Counted from the first letter of the stretch, positions 1 to 7,553 are shown. The stretch: 8,852 nt of DNA from Candidatus Woesearchaeota archaeon (GCA_019322375.1 JAHWIP010000036.1:1-8852), one strand, 5' to 3'. Program-made: numbers and translations. Notes: a model not told the origin generated them from the sequence alone.

Positions 1-1
1 A

Positions 2-175
2 AACAAACAAGAAAAACAAGAAATAACACAAAAACAAAACAACCTAACAAAACAAATAAACCAACAACAACAAAAAATCAAAGAAATAGAACAACAAAGA
101 AAAAACCTAACAGAAAAAATCAACCAAAACAAACAAGAAAAACAAGAAATAACACAAGAAAAAAACAACCTAACA
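2..175 (+). repeat. In-frame 126-bp tandem repeat in the coiled-coil gene
   Basis: Bases 2-49 recur at 128-175 with only a few substitutions. The first 30 bases are identical and code for NKQEKQEITQ in both copies, followed by K/E, Q/K and NNLT. The period of 126 bp is 42 residues, exactly six heptads, so duplication keeps the coiled-coil register. Shorter ITQKQ-type units continue to about base 265. Confidence 0.75.
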
Positions 176-511
176 CAACAAAAACAACAACAAGAAAAAG
201 AAATAACACAACAAAAACAAAAAATAGAACAAAAACAAAAAGAAATAACACAAAAACAAAAAGAAATAGACCAGCAAAAACATGAACTAGAAAAAGACAA
301 GGAAGAAGCCAGGGAATTGTTAAATAAGTTGCCAGTTATGAGAGAGGATTACAAAAAGCTTGATAAAAAGCTGGAAGAGACTTATAAAAAGATAGAATTA
401 CTTGATAAATTAGATGCAGAGACAAATCAAATGGTAGAAACCCTGCAACAACCTCGGAAAATCAAAAGCAGTAAGAAATACATAAAGAGATACATATTAC
501 CTAAACTCTAA
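2..511 (+). CDS. Coiled-coil protein, 5' end outside the window
   Basis: The frame is open from base 2 to the TAA at 509-511, so at least 169 residues are present and the start lies left of the window. An internal ATG at 317 is not a credible start, because the frame upstream is uninterrupted and has the same character. Residues from about 1 to 100 consist almost only of Q, K, E, N, I, T and L, in units such as KEITQKQ with Ile/Leu spaced like a heptad coiled coil. The last 70 residues have ordinary composition (KLPVMREDYKKLDKKLEETYKKIELLDKL), remain helical and coiled-coil-like, and end in a basic tail. There are no membrane segments or catalytic motifs in the visible part. Function is unknown; a structural or tethering role is only a guess from the coiled coil. 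T makes up about one base in twenty of the first 300 nt of the plus strand, far from the composition of the neighbouring genes. Confidence 0.8.
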   Translation, partial: NKQEKQEITQKQNNLTKQINQQQQKIKEIEQQRKNLTEKINQNKQEKQEITQEKNNLTQQKQQQEKEITQQKQKIEQKQKEITQKQKEIDQQKHELEKDKEEARELLNKLPVMREDYKKLDKKLEETYKKIELLDKLDAETNQMVETLQQPRKIKSSKKYIKRYILPKL

Positions 512-544
512 CCTTATTCTACAATAAAAGAGCTTTACAGTAAG

Positions 545-565
545 AGGCAGGCAAGTGTTTTGCTC
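545..565 (+). repeat. 21-bp exact copy of part of the Nre gene, intergenic copy
   Basis: This segment is identical to 3164-3184, inside the Nre gene, where it encodes RQASVLL, one of the family's conserved blocks. Similarity extends a few bases further (ttgc here, ctgc there). The intergenic copy can be read as K-R-Q-A-S-V-L-L-L and happens to be in frame with the coiled-coil gene beyond its stop. The coding copy is probably the source, because it lies in a conserved motif. Confidence 0.7.
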
Positions 566-584
566 TTGCTTTTCTTATTTTATT
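549..584 (+). terminator. Probable stem-loop plus T-rich terminator of the coiled-coil gene
   Basis: AGGCAAG (549-555) can pair with CTTGCTT (565-571), one pair being G-U, around a 9-nt loop. It is followed directly by a T-rich tract at 571-584 (ttt c tt a tttt a tt). It lies 38 nt after the stop codon and before the next promoter, as expected for archaeal poly-U termination. The stem lies largely within a 21-bp segment shared with the Nre gene (545-565), so the structure may be incidental. Confidence 0.5.
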
Positions 585-603
585 ACTAAATAGTGGTAAA
601 AAA

Positions 604-618
604 CGAAAGATTTATAAA
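604..618 (+). promoter_or_regulatory. BRE/TATA promoter of the SLT/LysM gene
   Basis: A BRE-like cgaaag (604-609) is followed by the TATA box tttataaa (611-618). Transcription should start about 26 nt past the box centre, near 641, giving a leader of about 33 nt before the ATG at 674. The leader contains gaggtt (644-649) and ggggga (656-661). The second is a weak, wobble-dependent ribosome-binding candidate 12 nt before the ATG. Confidence 0.7.
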
Positions 619-673
619 TGGGTAGAATAATAACAAAATAAGAAGAGGTTAACCAGGGGGATATCATACTAAA

Positions 674-2152
674 ATGCAAAAAGATATTAAAATACAAATA
701 AGAAAACAGAAAAGAGCTGGACATCCAAAAAAAGAGAAGAAAAGGAAACAAGCAAATAGTTCAAAAACCCAGCATGATTTAACTGAAAGAATTCTAAGAT
801 ACATAGACAAGCACCAGTATAAGATTAATCAAATCATGGCTCCTGTAGTAGAAGGAACAATAGTAGCAGGAGCAGGAATAAAAGCATTTGATTATGTTGT
901 TGATAAAATACCAATGATAAATGAAAACATAGCAATAATAGGAAAACCAGGTGGAAAAGCACTAATAGCCGGCCTTGGTGCACTTATACTTTATGAAGCA
1001 GGAAAAGATATTCTTCTAGGAACAAAAAAAAGCAGATTACCAGGAATAAACAAAATACCTTTTGACGGAATATGGAAAATCTCTAATAAGAAAAATAAAG
1101 AACTGTATGAAAAAGATAAAAAGAATCAGGTAAGCAGATTTAGGAAAAATTGTGGTTATGCAAAAAACTTAGGGCTTGGTGTCCTTATTGGAGGAGTTAT
1201 TTTAACAGGAGCAGCTAAAAATACCGCAGACAATCTAAGATTCAACTTATCAGAGCTTCTATATCAAAAAAAAGGAGTAGCACAACTAGACCAAAAACAA
1301 ACAAGGACTCTGGACAACATGCTTGATTTCAACTTGGGCAAAGCAATAGACAGCCAGATAAAGAAATCAATGATAGAAGCAGAACTTTATAGAATGACAG
1401 ACACCAGATGGGAAAGAAAAAAAGCATGGCAGGTAAAAAATAAAATAAGAAAATATGAATCAACAATCAAAAAGCAAGCAAAAAGAAATGGAATAGATCC
1501 TCATCTAATTGAAGGAATAATATTTGTAGAATCAAAAGGAAACAAAAATGCTGTTTCAAAAGCAGGTGCAAAAGGACTCATGCAATTAATGGACATCACA
1601 ACAGACCAATACAATGTTGAAAATCCATTTGACCCCAAACAGAACATAAGGGGCGGTGCACACAAATATAAAGATCTCCTAGACCAATGTGAAGGAAATG
1701 TTCCACTAGCACTCACTCTGTACAACTGCAGAAAGGATGCAGTAGATTGGGCCATACGCAAATCAGGAAGCAATGATCCATTTGTGTTTGTTCACTGGCT
1801 GCAAAAAGAGCCAAGAGAATACGCTGTAAAAGTGCTGGCAGCCACAGCTTACATGATAAATGGAGAGAACCCTGCAAAAACAGAAAATGCCAGTGCCAAA
1901 GCTCAAAATATCGGCTCTGAATTTAGATACATAAGAAAGAATTCAAAAGGAAAAGATGTTTTTGAATATAACGTTAAGTCAGGAGATTGGCCTGTTCAAA
2001 TAGCAAAGAAATTCAATTCTGAAGACTTAAAGAACGGAGATAAGTATAAAGAAATAGTATATAAAACCGGAGTTGTTAATAAAAAAGGATACTTTGTAGG
2101 AAATGATATTAAACCCAATCAAATAGTATACATAGTTGCAGACAGAAAATAA
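674..2152 (+). CDS. Membrane-anchored SLT-type lytic transglycosylase with C-terminal LysM-like domain
   Basis: This 492-residue protein is predicted to cleave or bind murein-like glycan outside the cell. A very basic N-terminus (1-40) precedes three Gly/Ala-rich hydrophobic segments near 51-75, 86-112 and 166-183. With the N-terminus inside, the Lys-rich loop 113-165 is also inside and everything after residue 183 is outside. The lysozyme-like SLT domain is about 265-395. It shows IDPHLIEGIIFVESKGN with candidate catalytic Glu286, AVSKAGAKGLMQLM (GLMQ at 301-304), the NIRGG block and LYN at 349-351, where the family usually has AYNxG. A LysM-like domain follows at about 428-489 (YNVKSGDWPVQIAKKF ... 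IKPNQIVYI). The start is fixed by an in-frame TAA at 650-652 and by the promoter. SLT enzymes are bacterial and phage murein hydrolases, so in an archaeon this suggests transfer or an antagonistic role (inference). It could also be a non-enzymatic glycan-binding protein. Confidence 0.85.
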   Translation: MQKDIKIQIRKQKRAGHPKKEKKRKQANSSKTQHDLTERILRYIDKHQYKINQIMAPVVEGTIVAGAGIKAFDYVVDKIPMINENIAIIGKPGGKALIAGLGALILYEAGKDILLGTKKSRLPGINKIPFDGIWKISNKKNKELYEKDKKNQVSRFRKNCGYAKNLGLGVLIGGVILTGAAKNTADNLRFNLSELLYQKKGVAQLDQKQTRTLDNMLDFNLGKAIDSQIKKSMIEAELYRMTDTRWERKKAWQVKNKIRKYESTIKKQAKRNGIDPHLIEGIIFVESKGNKNAVSKAGAKGLMQLMDITTDQYNVENPFDPKQNIRGGAHKYKDLLDQCEGNVPLALTLYNCRKDAVDWAIRKSGSNDPFVFVHWLQKEPREYAVKVLAATAYMINGENPAKTENASAKAQNIGSEFRYIRKNSKGKDVFEYNVKSGDWPVQIAKKFNSEDLKNGDKYKEIVYKTGVVNKKGYFVGNDIKPNQIVYIVADRK

Positions 2153-2159
2153 ACAACTT

Positions 2160-2197
2160 CCAAAACCTTTTTATCTTACTTCTTTATTCTTTTTTGT
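2160..2197 (+). promoter_or_regulatory. Leaderless promoter of the Nre gene, doubling as upstream T-rich termination zone
   Basis: A BRE-like ccaaaacc (2160-2167) is followed by the TATA-like tttttatc (2168-2175). The box centre is about 26 nt before the ATG at 2198, so the transcript should begin at or next to the start codon. No Shine-Dalgarno is present. The same T-rich stretch (2168-2197) follows the stop of the SLT gene and can serve as its poly-U terminator. Confidence 0.6.
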
Positions 2198-3415
2198 ATG
2201 AACATTCGCTGCATCAAGTGCAAAGGACGTGACCCAAGTATTTGCGGCAGGACTTTCTGCCCTATCATGGCTAAGATATCAGCGCAAAAACAGGTTAATC
2301 TTTCTGCTAAACAAGACTTTTTTGGCCAGAGCCCAAATGTTTTTGTAGGCAGATATGGATATCCTGAAGTTAATGTTGGTGTTCTTAGTGTTGAGGATTA
2401 TGAGCAGCATGATAATCCGTTGTTATGGTCTAAAGAAAACTATAGTATTGCTAAAATAATAAACCTAAGAAGCACCTTAATCAATTCTAATTTCAAAGCC
2501 CAAATAAAAGGCTTTAAGGAAAGGTTTATGGAGATGAGCAAAGAAGTGGGTATGGCAAAGCAGCCTGTTGATGTTGAGATAGGGCTTGCTAAGAAGCCGC
2601 ACTTTTCTCTTAGTTTTACCCAGGATACAATGCCTCATGGCCCTGTTATCAAACTAAAAAAAGCCAGGATTACAGAAAACCCAAAAATTCCAAAAATCAT
2701 TGACAAAGTTGTTGATGATATTGATTTAAAAGCAACCAAGGCAATGAACCAGCTCTACAAAAAAAACATTGATGAGCACTATCTTACAAGACTGTTAAGT
2801 ATTGGAAACCTGGGTGTTAAAAAACAAAGAAAACTCGTGCCCACAAGATGGAGCATTACTGCAGTGGATGACACACTTGCAAAAGAGATGATAAACCAGA
2901 TTAAGGATTATAATATATATGATTATGTTGCGTTTTTTGGAGGACACCTAGGCAATTACTATATAGCATTATTCTTTCCAGAGGTCTGGAGTTATGAATT
3001 ATTTGAAACCTATGTAGGCAAAAGCACCTGGCATGACTCAGAAGGCATAAGTGTGATGACAGATTTTGAAAGTTATGCAGGAAGAAAAACTTATGCCAGC
3101 AACACAGTAGGTGGTTATTATGCAGCAAGACTGCCAGTGCTTGAGCATCTGAAGAAAATTAAAAGGCAGGCAAGTGTTTTGCTCCTGCGCTTTATAACAG
3201 GAGAATACTATGCGCCTCTTGGAGTGTGGGTTGTAAGAGAAGCTGTTAGAAAAACCCTTGCAAAAAAGCCTTTGAATTTTGGTTCAAAAGAATTAATGTT
3301 AAAATACACCAAGGCTCTTGTTAAGAAGAAGTTTGGGATAAATGCTGAGTTTATACTGAAAAAAAGCCTCCTTCTAAACCAGATAAAGACACAGAAGAAG
3401 CTGGTTGAGTTCTAG
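2198..3415 (+). CDS. Nre-family DNA repair protein (NreA/NreB-like) with zinc motif and C-terminal PIP motif
   Basis: A 405-residue soluble protein of the archaeal Nre family, linked in haloarchaea to repair of DNA damage through interaction with the sliding clamp PCNA. A four-Cys zinc-binding motif sits at the N-terminus (C5, C8, C16, C21 in CIKCKGRDPSICGRTFCPI). The family block FVGRYGYPEVNVG follows at about 49-61. LVPTRWSITAVDD lies at 213-225, GGYYAARLPVLEHL at 305-318, and RQASVLLL...YYAPLGVWVVREAVR at about 323-351. The protein ends in QKKLVEF (399-405), a PCNA-interacting QxxLxxF motif with one terminal aromatic where a canonical PIP box has two. Length and block order fit a full-length member. 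ATG 2198 fits the leaderless promoter and leaves the zinc motif just inside the N-terminus. The biochemical activity of the family is not well defined. NreA versus NreB cannot be settled here. Confidence 0.9.
   Translation: MNIRCIKCKGRDPSICGRTFCPIMAKISAQKQVNLSAKQDFFGQSPNVFVGRYGYPEVNVGVLSVEDYEQHDNPLLWSKENYSIAKIINLRSTLINSNFKAQIKGFKERFMEMSKEVGMAKQPVDVEIGLAKKPHFSLSFTQDTMPHGPVIKLKKARITENPKIPKIIDKVVDDIDLKATKAMNQLYKKNIDEHYLTRLLSIGNLGVKKQRKLVPTRWSITAVDDTLAKEMINQIKDYNIYDYVAFFGGHLGNYYIALFFPEVWSYELFETYVGKSTWHDSEGISVMTDFESYAGRKTYASNTVGGYYAARLPVLEHLKKIKRQASVLLLRFITGEYYAPLGVWVVREAVRKTLAKKPLNFGSKELMLKYTKALVKKKFGINAEFILKKSLLLNQIKTQKKLVEF
3164..3184 (+). repeat. 21-bp repeat, copy inside the Nre gene
   Basis: This is the partner of the intergenic copy at 545-565, in the same orientation 2,619 bp away. 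It encodes RQASVLL (residues 323-329) of the Nre protein and does not disturb that reading frame. Confidence 0.7.
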
Positions 3416-3422
3416 AATCAGT

Positions 3423-3438
3423 TCGAAACTTTTATATA
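3423..3438 (+). promoter_or_regulatory. BRE/TATA promoter of the surface-protein operon
   Basis: A BRE-like tcgaaac (3423-3429) is followed by the TATA box tttatata (3431-3438), just after the Nre stop. The predicted transcription start near 3460 gives a leader of about 45 nt to the ATG at 3505. Confidence 0.65.
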
Positions 3439-3491
3439 CTTTAATGCTCATAAATCAAGATTAAAGCTTTGTTAAAGCTAAGAGCTGATTT

Positions 3492-3497
3492 AGAGGT
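3492..3497 (+). promoter_or_regulatory. Shine-Dalgarno that selects ATG 3505
   Basis: AGAGGT ends 7 nt before ATG 3505 and matches the archaeal anti-SD. The longer alternative, TTG at 3469, has no such site and would add a 12-residue extension. ATG 3505 also gives a normal N-terminus: a short KK-containing segment directly before the membrane span. Confidence 0.7.
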
Positions 3498-3504
3498 TCT
3501 GGTT

Positions 3505-4992
3505 ATGGCTTTTACAGGAAAAAAGGGGAATGTTGTTGTCCTGGTCTTGGTGACTGTTCTAGTTCTTGTGCTCTTATTATTATTAAGACAAGGAACTGAG
3601 AAAGTGGATTTTGAACTTACCCCTACAGACAAGATTGTAACTGAGAGTGATGTTTCTATGCGCAAAGCATTTTACAAAGGAATCAAGGAGTCAATGGAGG
3701 ATGGTTTGTCAGACCTTGACCAAGCATGGTTCTGTAACAGGGTGTTTCCTCCTGACCTTGTAGAAGCAGATGATATACTGACTAATCGCAGCATAGAAGC
3801 AGTGAATGATTACCTGGACAAACGTATAGAAGAAGGCTATTACGAGAACCTGACCAATGTATCTATTGATATAGAGCTTACATCAAGTCAGTGGGAGATG
3901 CTTGATGAGGACTACCAAGATGCTCATTCAATAGATTTTTTCTCTGGCATGGATAATTCTAACTTTACCTCTATCAAGAACAACACAGAAGAGTATATCT
4001 TAAGAACAAGGATGTGGTATCTTTACAAGAACATAATCAATTGGCTGGTGGACACAGAAGCAGGAGATATTATAACCAAGCTGACAAATGAGATAGAGGC
4101 AATAAAGCCTTGCCAAGCAGTGAATTCTGAGTGCTGGTGCCCTGAAGCTGGCGAGTATCTGCTTCCAGACGGAGTGCTGGAAACCATGATTGTTGAGTGG
4201 GAAGAACTTGATGTCTACACAAGAGTCCAGGAGGTTGAAGAGGATATTAATAATTATTTCTCCTCAAGCGGGGCAGGCATCACCTGCACTGCATCCCTTG
4301 ATATGGAGAACAGTTATGTTATTAACCTGCCTGAGTTTGACTATCGCAAAGGCCCAACAACCATGGGTATTGATGATGAAACAGAGTTTGACGGTGAAAT
4401 CATAATCATACAAGGTCTTTGTCCATGCGAGGCGCCCCCGCCTCCTCCTGAGTGCAGAAACAACTTCCTTGGAATACCTGACACGACTCAGCCTACTGCT
4501 ACAACCAACCCTATTCCATGCGAAGAGGCAGTAGCTCCTCCAGGCCTAGACGAGTATTATGCAAGGTTTGAATATGTGGGTGTGGACAGATTCCTTCATG
4601 TTGAATTCACAATGACCTGCACTGACCCAAGCAGTGTTATGGATGGGGACAGGACTTTTATTCCAAGCACTATGAAGTTCATTATTAGGTCGGCTGTGAA
4701 AGATGAATGCCTCCCTCCTTTAGGACCAATTAATACTCTTGAAATTTGCTGGACAATGACTGCTGAGAATGTTGGTCCTATGTGCGAGTTCTTAAGAGCA
4801 GGAGCTCAGCCACCTGTTGACCCTGCTGGTCTTAGCTGCGCCCTGTGCCTTAGCCCTATCTTTGATGCATATGGTGATATAGTTGGGTGCAGCAACTGGC
4901 TAACCTTTCCAACCAGCAACCCAAACTTTTTTGATAATGATGACTGTGCAGCTATCTTAGCAGTGTGTGAAAGCCGCGCACCTTTGGGTTAA
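3505..4992 (+). CDS. Cys-rich surface protein with single N-terminal membrane anchor, function unknown
   Basis: From the SD-supported ATG this is 495 residues. MAFTGKKGN is followed by a near-pure Val/Leu membrane span (about 9-27) and a large acidic ectodomain, N-terminus inside by the positive-inside rule. Sequons such as NLT, NVS, NFT and NNT fit an extracellular, glycosylated domain. The first half is mostly acidic and probably helical (DYQDAHSIDFFSGMDNSNFTS...). The second half holds most of the many cysteines, in clusters such as CQAVNSECWCPEAG, a Pro linker CPCEAPPPPPEC, CALCLSPIFD and the C-terminal CAAILAVCE. Their number suggests disulfide-stabilised modules. I recognise no family. 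The VWA gene follows 18 nt later with no promoter visible between, so the two are probably co-transcribed and may act together on the cell surface. The hydrophobic N-terminus resembles pilin-like or type II anchored proteins, but no clear class III signal-peptide cleavage site is seen. Confidence 0.85.
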   Translation: MAFTGKKGNVVVLVLVTVLVLVLLLLLRQGTEKVDFELTPTDKIVTESDVSMRKAFYKGIKESMEDGLSDLDQAWFCNRVFPPDLVEADDILTNRSIEAVNDYLDKRIEEGYYENLTNVSIDIELTSSQWEMLDEDYQDAHSIDFFSGMDNSNFTSIKNNTEEYILRTRMWYLYKNIINWLVDTEAGDIITKLTNEIEAIKPCQAVNSECWCPEAGEYLLPDGVLETMIVEWEELDVYTRVQEVEEDINNYFSSSGAGITCTASLDMENSYVINLPEFDYRKGPTTMGIDDETEFDGEIIIIQGLCPCEAPPPPPECRNNFLGIPDTTQPTATTNPIPCEEAVAPPGLDEYYARFEYVGVDRFLHVEFTMTCTDPSSVMDGDRTFIPSTMKFIIRSAVKDECLPPLGPINTLEICWTMTAENVGPMCEFLRAGAQPPVDPAGLSCALCLSPIFDAYGDIVGCSNWLTFPTSNPNFFDNDDCAAILAVCESRAPLG

Positions 4993-5010
4993 TATATAGA
5001 ATCAAAGAAA

Positions 5011-7479
5011 ATGGAAACAGTTGAAATAATAATATACATTGTGTTTGCATTCATATTAGGAGGGCTGCTCCTGCTTTTTCTTAGAGGCATTCCTTTTGAA
5101 AAAGGACAGGAAGAAATAACCAAAGAAGTTGTTGGAGAAGGAGACCTTAGATTCAGAAATGTGAACACAACAGAACTTATCGATACTATCCTTGAGTTCT
5201 GGGATAAGAACAAGTTCAAAGACATAAATGCGTCTACCACAATATATGCCAAGGATGCTGGAGTGTTGAACAAAGCAGTGCTTTTTGGTCATATAAAAGA
5301 CCTTAATTATTGCAACTCTCTTCAATCAGCAGAAATGAACTGCGGCACAAGAGAAGACGTGGTTATGGGCAGCATTGTAACACCAGTAGTAATCAGGCTA
5401 ACTTATATGAATGATACTTTGTATATAAGCCCTGAGTATGAGCAGGCTGAAAGAACCTATACTGGATATGACTTTATCACTTTTGGAGGGTTTGAAGGCC
5501 AGGGCACAATAACAAAAAAGACCAAAAAAATACCTGAAGATGCAATCCTGCTTGGAATGAGATTAAAGATTAATAGTGGAAGAGACTTTAACTTATACAT
5601 TAATGATGAGCCATGCAACAACCTGTTTAAGACCAGAAAGCCTGTTGAGCAATTTGATATAAGCCAGTGCATAGGACTTATAAGAAAAGGAGTAGAAAAC
5701 AATATAACCATTAAGTTTCCTGGAACAGGGCTTCTTATGAAATACTTTGGAGGAGGCTATATCATGATAGATTACATGACTCTTAAGCCTGAAGAAAACA
5801 TCACAAAAATATATGACTTCCCAGGCATACTAGGCAGCATAAACCTTTACTCATCCTTTTACATACCAGGCACTCTTAGAAGCATGGAAGCCTATCTGCA
5901 CTACCTGGTGGATAACAGCACAACCCAGCCACTTGAATTCATTCTTGGCAACAGGTTAATCCATAGAGACACTGACACTGAAATAGAAAAAAACATTACT
6001 TTCAATAATAACCAGTTAGCCTCGCTCCTGAATTATAATACTCTCTCATCCTCAACTATTCCTCTTCGCTTTACAGCAAGCAAGCATGAAGTAGTTATTA
6101 TTAATATAACTCCTCCAGGAGGAATATATGATATCATACTTGTAACTGATGTAAGTGGAAGCATGGACTGGGAGACAGGGGGGTCTGGTGCAGGACAGTG
6201 CGGTGACAGCAACACACCAAAAATAGAGGTTGCAAAATGCGTTGATGGGTTATTTATTGACCTGGTATTGCAGAATAGTGAACACAGAATAGGCCTTGCA
6301 TCATATGCTCCGCGTGTTTATCCTTCTGATATGATTCCTCTTACTAATATTTCTGCTGTGCTCATGAATGAAATTAATACATACAGGCCTAGTAGTGAAA
6401 GCGGTACATGTATTTCATGCGGGATTCTGGCTTCAATGCAGTTATTACAAGGCTCTGACAGGAACAAAGCCATCCTTGTAATGAGTGATGGTGAAGCCAA
6501 TCGCTGTATAGCAAACAATGACCCTTCCCAATTCACTAGTTGTGGTAATGCTGGTGAAGTCGAAGCCATCAGATATGCTGAGCAAGCCAGAGAAGCAGGC
6601 ATTGAGATGTTTGCAATTGGTTTTGCTCTTGGTAGGTCCACAGAGACAATGAGGAGGATTGCAGATGATGAAGACCACTTTGCTAATGGAGAAAGTGTTG
6701 AGGAGATAGAGCAGATTTACATGATGTTTGCAAAACTTCTCTCAAGCCGCACACGCAATGCCAGCAAAGAAAGGATTCAGACTTTTCACAAGATTAACCA
6801 GACAGGAAACTCTACTCTTTTTCCAGACTCATACATCAAGTTTGAGTACACCCCTGCTCAGTCAGTGCCTGGGCTTGCAGACATGAATTTCCGTGTGGAG
6901 CAAAGGGTTACTGACTGCGCAAACACAGTGCAGATGCCATCATCTTTCACCATAACAGATGCTTTTTTATTAGCTTATTCAAGTGTGTTCTGGACCAAAC
7001 TTGTAAGAGCCAATAGCAACACTGTTTTTAACCTGGAGAATTATATGAACTACAACCTTACTTCTCTGGGAGACCCGTTCCAGATATATATTCCTGCAAA
7101 TTATCTTAGAGGCGGTGCTAATACTATTGAAATCATATTTACAGGAAGCCTTGATGAGGATATTGAGTGCTGGAACCCTATTTATGATGACAACACCTTT
7201 GTGTATACAGTGACTCAAAGAGGAGCTGCTTCTCAACTAAAAGGTTCTCATGGCTGCAGATGGAGCATAGAATTTGAGGATGGCAGTATTAGGCAGTTCC
7301 GCATCCCATTCTCATACGCAGGAAGCAGGGCATGCGAATATACCTCAACAAACAGGTCCTATGACCCAAATGATGCTTACAGCAATGCAGTGTACAGGCT
7401 TCTCTCAGAGATTGACTCTAACAATGATTTCAGACTGCCTGCAGAGATTGAGAGCATCCAATACTATGATTCTTCTTGA
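5011..7479 (+). CDS. Membrane-anchored VWA-domain surface protein with intact MIDAS
   Basis: An 822-residue protein with one membrane span at about 5-24 (IIIYIVFAFILGGLLLLFL), after only four residues. A long beta-rich region (30-370) may hold a jelly-roll-like part near 180-265 (GMRLKINSG ... GGGYIMIDYMTL). A von Willebrand A domain spans about 371-577. Its metal-ion-dependent adhesion site is complete: D380-V-S382-G-S384, T466 in SGTCISCG, and D493 in VMSDGEA. Such domains bind a divalent metal and protein or glycan ligands, so adhesion or complex assembly at the surface is likely. The C-terminal 240 residues are again beta-rich with Cys pairs. Around 14 N-x-S/T sequons support an external location. 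The charge around the span (acidic before, RGIPFEK after) does not fit the positive-inside rule for that topology, so the insertion mode is uncertain. The start is backed by an in-frame TAA at 4990-4992, the stop of the preceding gene. No strong Shine-Dalgarno is seen. Confidence 0.88.
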   Translation: METVEIIIYIVFAFILGGLLLLFLRGIPFEKGQEEITKEVVGEGDLRFRNVNTTELIDTILEFWDKNKFKDINASTTIYAKDAGVLNKAVLFGHIKDLNYCNSLQSAEMNCGTREDVVMGSIVTPVVIRLTYMNDTLYISPEYEQAERTYTGYDFITFGGFEGQGTITKKTKKIPEDAILLGMRLKINSGRDFNLYINDEPCNNLFKTRKPVEQFDISQCIGLIRKGVENNITIKFPGTGLLMKYFGGGYIMIDYMTLKPEENITKIYDFPGILGSINLYSSFYIPGTLRSMEAYLHYLVDNSTTQPLEFILGNRLIHRDTDTEIEKNITFNNNQLASLLNYNTLSSSTIPLRFTASKHEVVIINITPPGGIYDIILVTDVSGSMDWETGGSGAGQCGDSNTPKIEVAKCVDGLFIDLVLQNSEHRIGLASYAPRVYPSDMIPLTNISAVLMNEINTYRPSSESGTCISCGILASMQLLQGSDRNKAILVMSDGEANRCIANNDPSQFTSCGNAGEVEAIRYAEQAREAGIEMFAIGFALGRSTETMRRIADDEDHFANGESVEEIEQIYMMFAKLLSSRTRNASKERIQTFHKINQTGNSTLFPDSYIKFEYTPAQSVPGLADMNFRVEQRVTDCANTVQMPSSFTITDAFLLAYSSVFWTKLVRANSNTVFNLENYMNYNLTSLGDPFQIYIPANYLRGGANTIEIIFTGSLDEDIECWNPIYDDNTFVYTVTQRGAASQLKGSHGCRWSIEFEDGSIRQFRIPFSYAGSRACEYTSTNRSYDPNDAYSNAVYRLLSEIDSNNDFRLPAEIESIQYYDSS

Positions 7480-7518
7480 GTTGATTTTCAATAAAATTTT
7501 ATAACAGCAATAGTTTCA

Positions 7519-7553
7519 TAACAGTGGGCTGTTAACTAAACGTCAGTTATTTT
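7519..7553 (+). terminator. Terminator after the VWA gene
   Basis: TAACAG (7519-7524) pairs with CTGTTA (7529-7534) around a TGGG loop. A second, alternative hairpin, TAACT (7533-7537) with AGTTA (7545-7549), sits immediately 3' and runs into TTTT at 7550-7553. The position between convergent genes fits transcription termination. Confidence 0.5.

Noticed and set aside
545..3184. The 21-bp direct repeats as attachment sites of an integrated element
   Set aside because: No integrase or phage/plasmid gene lies between them, and one copy is a conserved coding motif of the intact Nre gene rather than a tRNA-like target.
3461..3479. Direct repeat TTAAAGCT (3461-3468 and 3472-3479) in the leader of the surface operon
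   Set aside because: Only 8 bp in AT-rich DNA, with no palindromic form; chance is sufficient.
3469..3504. TTG start adding 12 residues to the Cys-rich surface protein
   Set aside because: There is no ribosome-binding site before it and it lies just after the predicted transcription start. ATG 3505 has AGAGGT at correct spacing.
4190..4405. Plus-strand frame inside the Cys-rich surface gene; likewise 7274-7504 in the VWA gene
   Set aside because: Out-of-frame shadows of real genes, without start signals or domain features.
4990..5011. The two surface genes are in the same frame, separated by one TAA and six codons, as if one gene were interrupted by a stop
   Set aside because: The downstream protein begins with its own membrane span right after an ATG, so a fused product would place a second span mid-protein. 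Two separate genes are more natural.
6033..6678. Minus-strand open frames inside the VWA gene, and similar ones at 1501-1773, 2901-3128, 3441-3665, 4989-5711 and 6979-7236
   Set aside because: They are antisense to strongly supported genes, have unnatural composition (many Ser/Cys/His/Pro), no ribosome-binding sites and no recognisable domains.
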